DNA of 8,611 nt from JAGLHV01 sp023143305 [NCBI: Clostridia bacterium] (lineage in GTDB: Bacteria > CBDUZB01 > JAGLHV01). The translations under genes were made by a program, and so were the position numbers. Location: contig DAOVVV010000057.1 of NCBI GenBank assembly GCA_030637025.1, forward strand, positions 1 through 8,611. Reading direction: 5' to 3'. Positions 5,908 to 8,611 of this stretch are shown here, one piece after another. Position 1 is the stretch's first letter. Each line of letters opens with the position of its first letter. Under the pieces are notes generated by a model, which worked only from the letters and a program-made list of their open reading frames with translations, made no database searches and had not been told where the DNA came from.

Positions 5908-8611
5908 ATGAAAAGTATCTGGAAATATGGTGTTTGGGGTTTGTTTTTAATATTGTTGCTTAACGGGGCAGGTTTTACTGCCGGGAATATAAAAGAAGCA
6001 GATCTATTATTTGATGAGGGAATATTCCAGGAGGCCTTGAAGAGATATGAATTAATATTTAAAGAAACTCAAAATGTTGAAATTCGCTGGAAAGCATTTT
6101 TTAGAACTTGTGAATCTTTAACTCACCTTTTCCGTTATGGAGCAGCAGCCCAAAAACTAATTTCTATTCCCCTGCCCAAACAAACAGATAACCGGGTGCG
6201 CCTTTTAATCCTTAGAGCAGAGCTGTTCAGGGATTTTTTAAAGCAGTATTATTCTATTCAAAGAGGAGATATAATTGACGAAGAAAAAAGTGATGTTTTT
6301 CGTCTTACCCCGGAGGAAATAAAGGAAGAAATCAAAAAAGCATATAGACAGCTCTGGAAATTGCGTAAAGAGTTGGTAAAATTAGATATAAAAAAAGAAG
6401 GATATTTCCTGGAGATAAAAGATATTGACCTGGGAATGTATCCCACTCTATTTGATTATTTGATTTTGAGCTGGACTGATTACTTGTTGAGAGTGGAGGG
6501 ACCCGGTTATTTGGGAGGAACCCGGGAAAGCATAAGGCCGGAAGCAAAATTATTGTTGGTGGATAAATTTAAGAGAAAGATAAAATTTAATGATTCGCCG
6601 GCGTTATTAGCGGCAGAACTTATGGAGTCAGCCGGTATTTTTGCTCCTGTTGGCCGCCTGGAAGCAAGTGAACACTGGAAGATAAAACGCATTTTATTAC
6701 CATTAACTTATAATAATTTATTTGATTTAAAAAACTTAGCTAAGGATAAAAAATTATATGATTATAAGGATCTAAAAATATACAGAAAACAGGCCAAGAA
6801 AATATTGCTTAAATGGATGGATAATTTCAAAACTAAAGAAGCTAAAGCAGAGGCCGGTTATCAGGCAGCCAAAATATTAAATAATGGTGCTCAATATTTA
6901 CCGGCAGTAAAATTGTGCGAAAGAATAGAGGAAGAAGTTCCTCATACTTATGCCAGTAGTAAGGCAAAGTCTTTACGGGCAAGGATTCAGATGCCCACCC
7001 TTAATTTGCAGGTAAAAACAGTAATGCCTCCGGCAAAGGAAGTTTTTACTGTTACCACCAGAAACCTGGAAAAAGTATATTTTCGGGTTTATAAAATAGA
7101 CCCTTACGGGCTTAAAAATGAAGAAAGTTTTTTTCGTAAAAACTTTAATGGATGGTCTAATTTACTTAATTATCCGAACCGGAAGTGGCTTAAAGAACAT
7201 TTTTTGCCGGAAGTTAGTCCTTATAAAGAATGGAAGATAGCAGGAAACAAAAAAGAAGATTTTAATAGCTTTAATCAGGTAGTGGATTCTCCGGCATTAA
7301 CCGCTGGAATATATCTGGTTTTAGCCTGCGGAGATAAATCATTTAAAGCGGGTAGTTCTTTATTGCGGGCTTGTTTTTTTAATGTTACGGATTTGGTTTT
7401 AATCGGTACGGCAGGATTTAGTACCAAGGCAGAGGATGCTTATTATCGGTATATGGATGATTACGGACGGAAGGAGATAACGGATGAGGGTTTTCGTTTT
7501 TATGCCTTAGACGCAAAAACAGGAAAACCGGCAGGTACTGCGCATCTGGATCTTTATACTTACTCATCCTTCCAATCGGAGAGAAGGACTTTTAAATTAA
7601 CCACAGACAAAACAGGAAGGGCTGCTTTATCCTTGCCGGTAAGAGTAGCACCTAATAATTATAATTATTACAATGTTGATCCATTAGCGAAAAGGGGTAA
7701 ATCCTTTTCTTTTTGGAGGAACAATCAGTATCTTAATTATCATTCACCCAAGGCTCTGGTACTTTTTGTAGAGACTGATCGTCCTATTTATCGTCCCGGG
7801 GATAAAGTTAAGGCCAAAGTAATTGTAGTAAGGAGAAAGTCAAACGGGTTTAAAACTTTAGATAAAACAGCAGAGGTAACTTTTTCTGCGTCCGATCCTA
7901 ATGGGAAGAAATTTTTTACAAAAAAAGTTAATCTGAAAGAATTTGGCAGTGCTAGTGTTAGTTTTAAAATACCCACCGGCCGCCTATTGGGTAGATATAA
8001 CATTAATGTCTATGGTGGCGATGGCCGTTTTAGTAATGATACAACTATTGGGTTTTCCGTAGAAGAATATAAGAGGCCGGAGTTTGAAATTACACTTAAA
8101 GAAGCCAAAGAAGCCTGGAAGTATAATCAGCCGGTAAAGATTCTTGGACAGTCGACATATTATTTTGGCGGTCCGGTACCTAATGCTCCCATTAAATACC
8201 GCATTAAACGGCAGGTCTATATACCCTGGTATTATCGTTATTGGTTTAGAGGGAATTATTCATCCCATGCCCAGGAGATAGTCACCGGTGAATTAAAGAC
8301 CGATGAGCAGGGAAATTTTATAATTGATTTTATTCCTACAGCACCGCCTCAGACAAAATATGGAGGATGTCTTCCGGATATATCCCGATTTTTAGTGGAA
8401 GTAGAAGGCCGTGATTCCGGAGGCCGTACTATTTCTACTCAACAATCTTATCAAGCCGGCAAGAACGCTATTTATTTGGTGCTTGAGCCTAAGAAGGGAT
8501 TTTATTTAAGCAAAGAAAGCGTATTTATTCAATCCCGGTGCCTGACTATTAATGATGCTCCGGTGGCAGGAAAAGGGAATTATAAAGTTTTTCGTTTGCA
8601 GGAAGTACCGG
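5908..8611 (+). CDS. Alpha-2-macroglobulin-like protein (MG2-containing), 3'-truncated
   Basis: The reading frame is open from ATG 5908 to the window end (901 complete codons, no stop). Bacterial alpha-2-macroglobulins are large envelope proteins thought to trap proteases, usually 1500-2000 residues, so roughly half is visible. Residues 1-26 form a signal peptide with a core GLFLILLLNGAG and likely cleavage after FTAG. No lipobox Cys is present, so it should be a soluble or loosely attached periplasmic or exported protein. Residues ~27-360 are predicted mostly helical and start with a TPR-like helix pair (DLLFDEGIFQEALKRYELIF). From ~363 beta-rich MG-type domains begin. GKPAG at 539-543 lies in a segment resembling the usual 'D..TGKPv.ga' pattern, the MG2 hallmark DRPIYRPGDKV spans 624-634, and EEYKRPEFEI (719-728) marks the next domain. 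The thioester (CxEQ) and bait region would lie beyond the edge, so trap chemistry cannot be judged. Many bacterial homologues neighbour pbpC; none is seen here. Confidence 0.92.
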   Translation, partial: MKSIWKYGVWGLFLILLLNGAGFTAGNIKEADLLFDEGIFQEALKRYELIFKETQNVEIRWKAFFRTCESLTHLFRYGAAAQKLISIPLPKQTDNRVRLLILRAELFRDFLKQYYSIQRGDIIDEEKSDVFRLTPEEIKEEIKKAYRQLWKLRKELVKLDIKKEGYFLEIKDIDLGMYPTLFDYLILSWTDYLLRVEGPGYLGGTRESIRPEAKLLLVDKFKRKIKFNDSPALLAAELMESAGIFAPVGRLEASEHWKIKRILLPLTYNNLFDLKNLAKDKKLYDYKDLKIYRKQAKKILLKWMDNFKTKEAKAEAGYQAAKILNNGAQYLPAVKLCERIEEEVPHTYASSKAKSLRARIQMPTLNLQVKTVMPPAKEVFTVTTRNLEKVYFRVYKIDPYGLKNEESFFRKNFNGWSNLLNYPNRKWLKEHFLPEVSPYKEWKIAGNKKEDFNSFNQVVDSPALTAGIYLVLACGDKSFKAGSSLLRACFFNVTDLVLIGTAGFSTKAEDAYYRYMDDYGRKEITDEGFRFYALDAKTGKPAGTAHLDLYTYSSFQSERRTFKLTTDKTGRAALSLPVRVAPNNYNYYNVDPLAKRGKSFSFWRNNQYLNYHSPKALVLFVETDRPIYRPGDKVKAKVIVVRRKSNGFKTLDKTAEVTFSASDPNGKKFFTKKVNLKEFGSASVSFKIPTGRLLGRYNINVYGGDGRFSNDTTIGFSVEEYKRPEFEITLKEAKEAWKYNQPVKILGQSTYYFGGPVPNAPIKYRIKRQVYIPWYYRYWFRGNYSSHAQEIVTGELKTDEQGNFIIDFIPTAPPQTKYGGCLPDISRFLVEVEGRDSGGRTISTQQSYQAGKNAIYLVLEPKKGFYLSKESVFIQSRCLTINDAPVAGKGNYKVFRLQEVP

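Noticed and set aside
5908-5990. Lipoprotein signal for the macroglobulin protein
   Set aside because: No Cys follows the hydrophobic core, so there is no lipobox; a standard signal peptide fits better.
6258-6692. Overlapping minus-strand open frames opposite the macroglobulin gene
   Set aside because: The + strand has an uninterrupted frame with signal peptide, ribosome binding site and family motifs across this region.
7788-8003. Minus-strand open frame opposite the MG2 region
   Set aside because: It is the reverse of the conserved DRPIYRPG-containing domain and has no independent support.

Overview
The window is A+T-rich, and all four genes in it lie on the + strand. In order they are: the C-terminal ~85% of a phosphotransferase-system Enzyme I (its start lies before base 1); a secreted seven-bladed beta-propeller protein; a membrane-anchored TPR-repeat protein; and the N-terminal half of a large alpha-2-macroglobulin-like protein that runs off the right edge. 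Cleavable signal peptides, a bacterial alpha-2-macroglobulin, a FlgD/CHU_C-like C-terminal module and long TPR arrays point to a diderm (Gram-negative-type) bacterium. The gene style recalls uncultivated lineages such as Omnitrophota, but no phylogenetic marker is present, so this placement is a low-confidence inference.

Layout. 1-1482: Enzyme I, with the phospho-acceptor His and the main PEP/Mg-binding residues kept and a few unusual substitutions. 1483-1615: short gap with a good sigma70-type promoter (TTGACA, extended -10) and a ribosome binding site that places the next start at ATG 1616. 1616-3340: signal peptide, seven ~50-residue propeller repeats that are also nearly identical as DNA (150-bp period), an IPT/TIG-like domain and a FlgD-like C-terminal domain. 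3341-3676: gene-free stretch with a GGCA-rich degenerate repeat, a small hairpin and a possible promoter. 3677-5560: TPR protein with two membrane segments, two TPRs between them and twelve after the second. 5561-5907: gene-free stretch with a likely promoter and a ~220-nt leader carrying several hairpins, including a strong inverted pair of palindromic (REP-like) sequences. 5908-8611: alpha-2-macroglobulin-like protein with a signal peptide, a helical N-terminal region and MG-type domains; the region that would hold any thioester motif lies outside the window.

The last three genes each have their own ribosome binding site and a candidate promoter, so they need not form one operon. Together they look like a cell-envelope set: a secreted propeller protein, a TPR scaffold in the inner membrane and a periplasmic protease-trap-like protein. 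No sequence evidence links them to Enzyme I. I found no RNA genes, transposase genes or CRISPR arrays. The most notable non-coding signal is the inverted palindrome pair in the leader of the macroglobulin gene.
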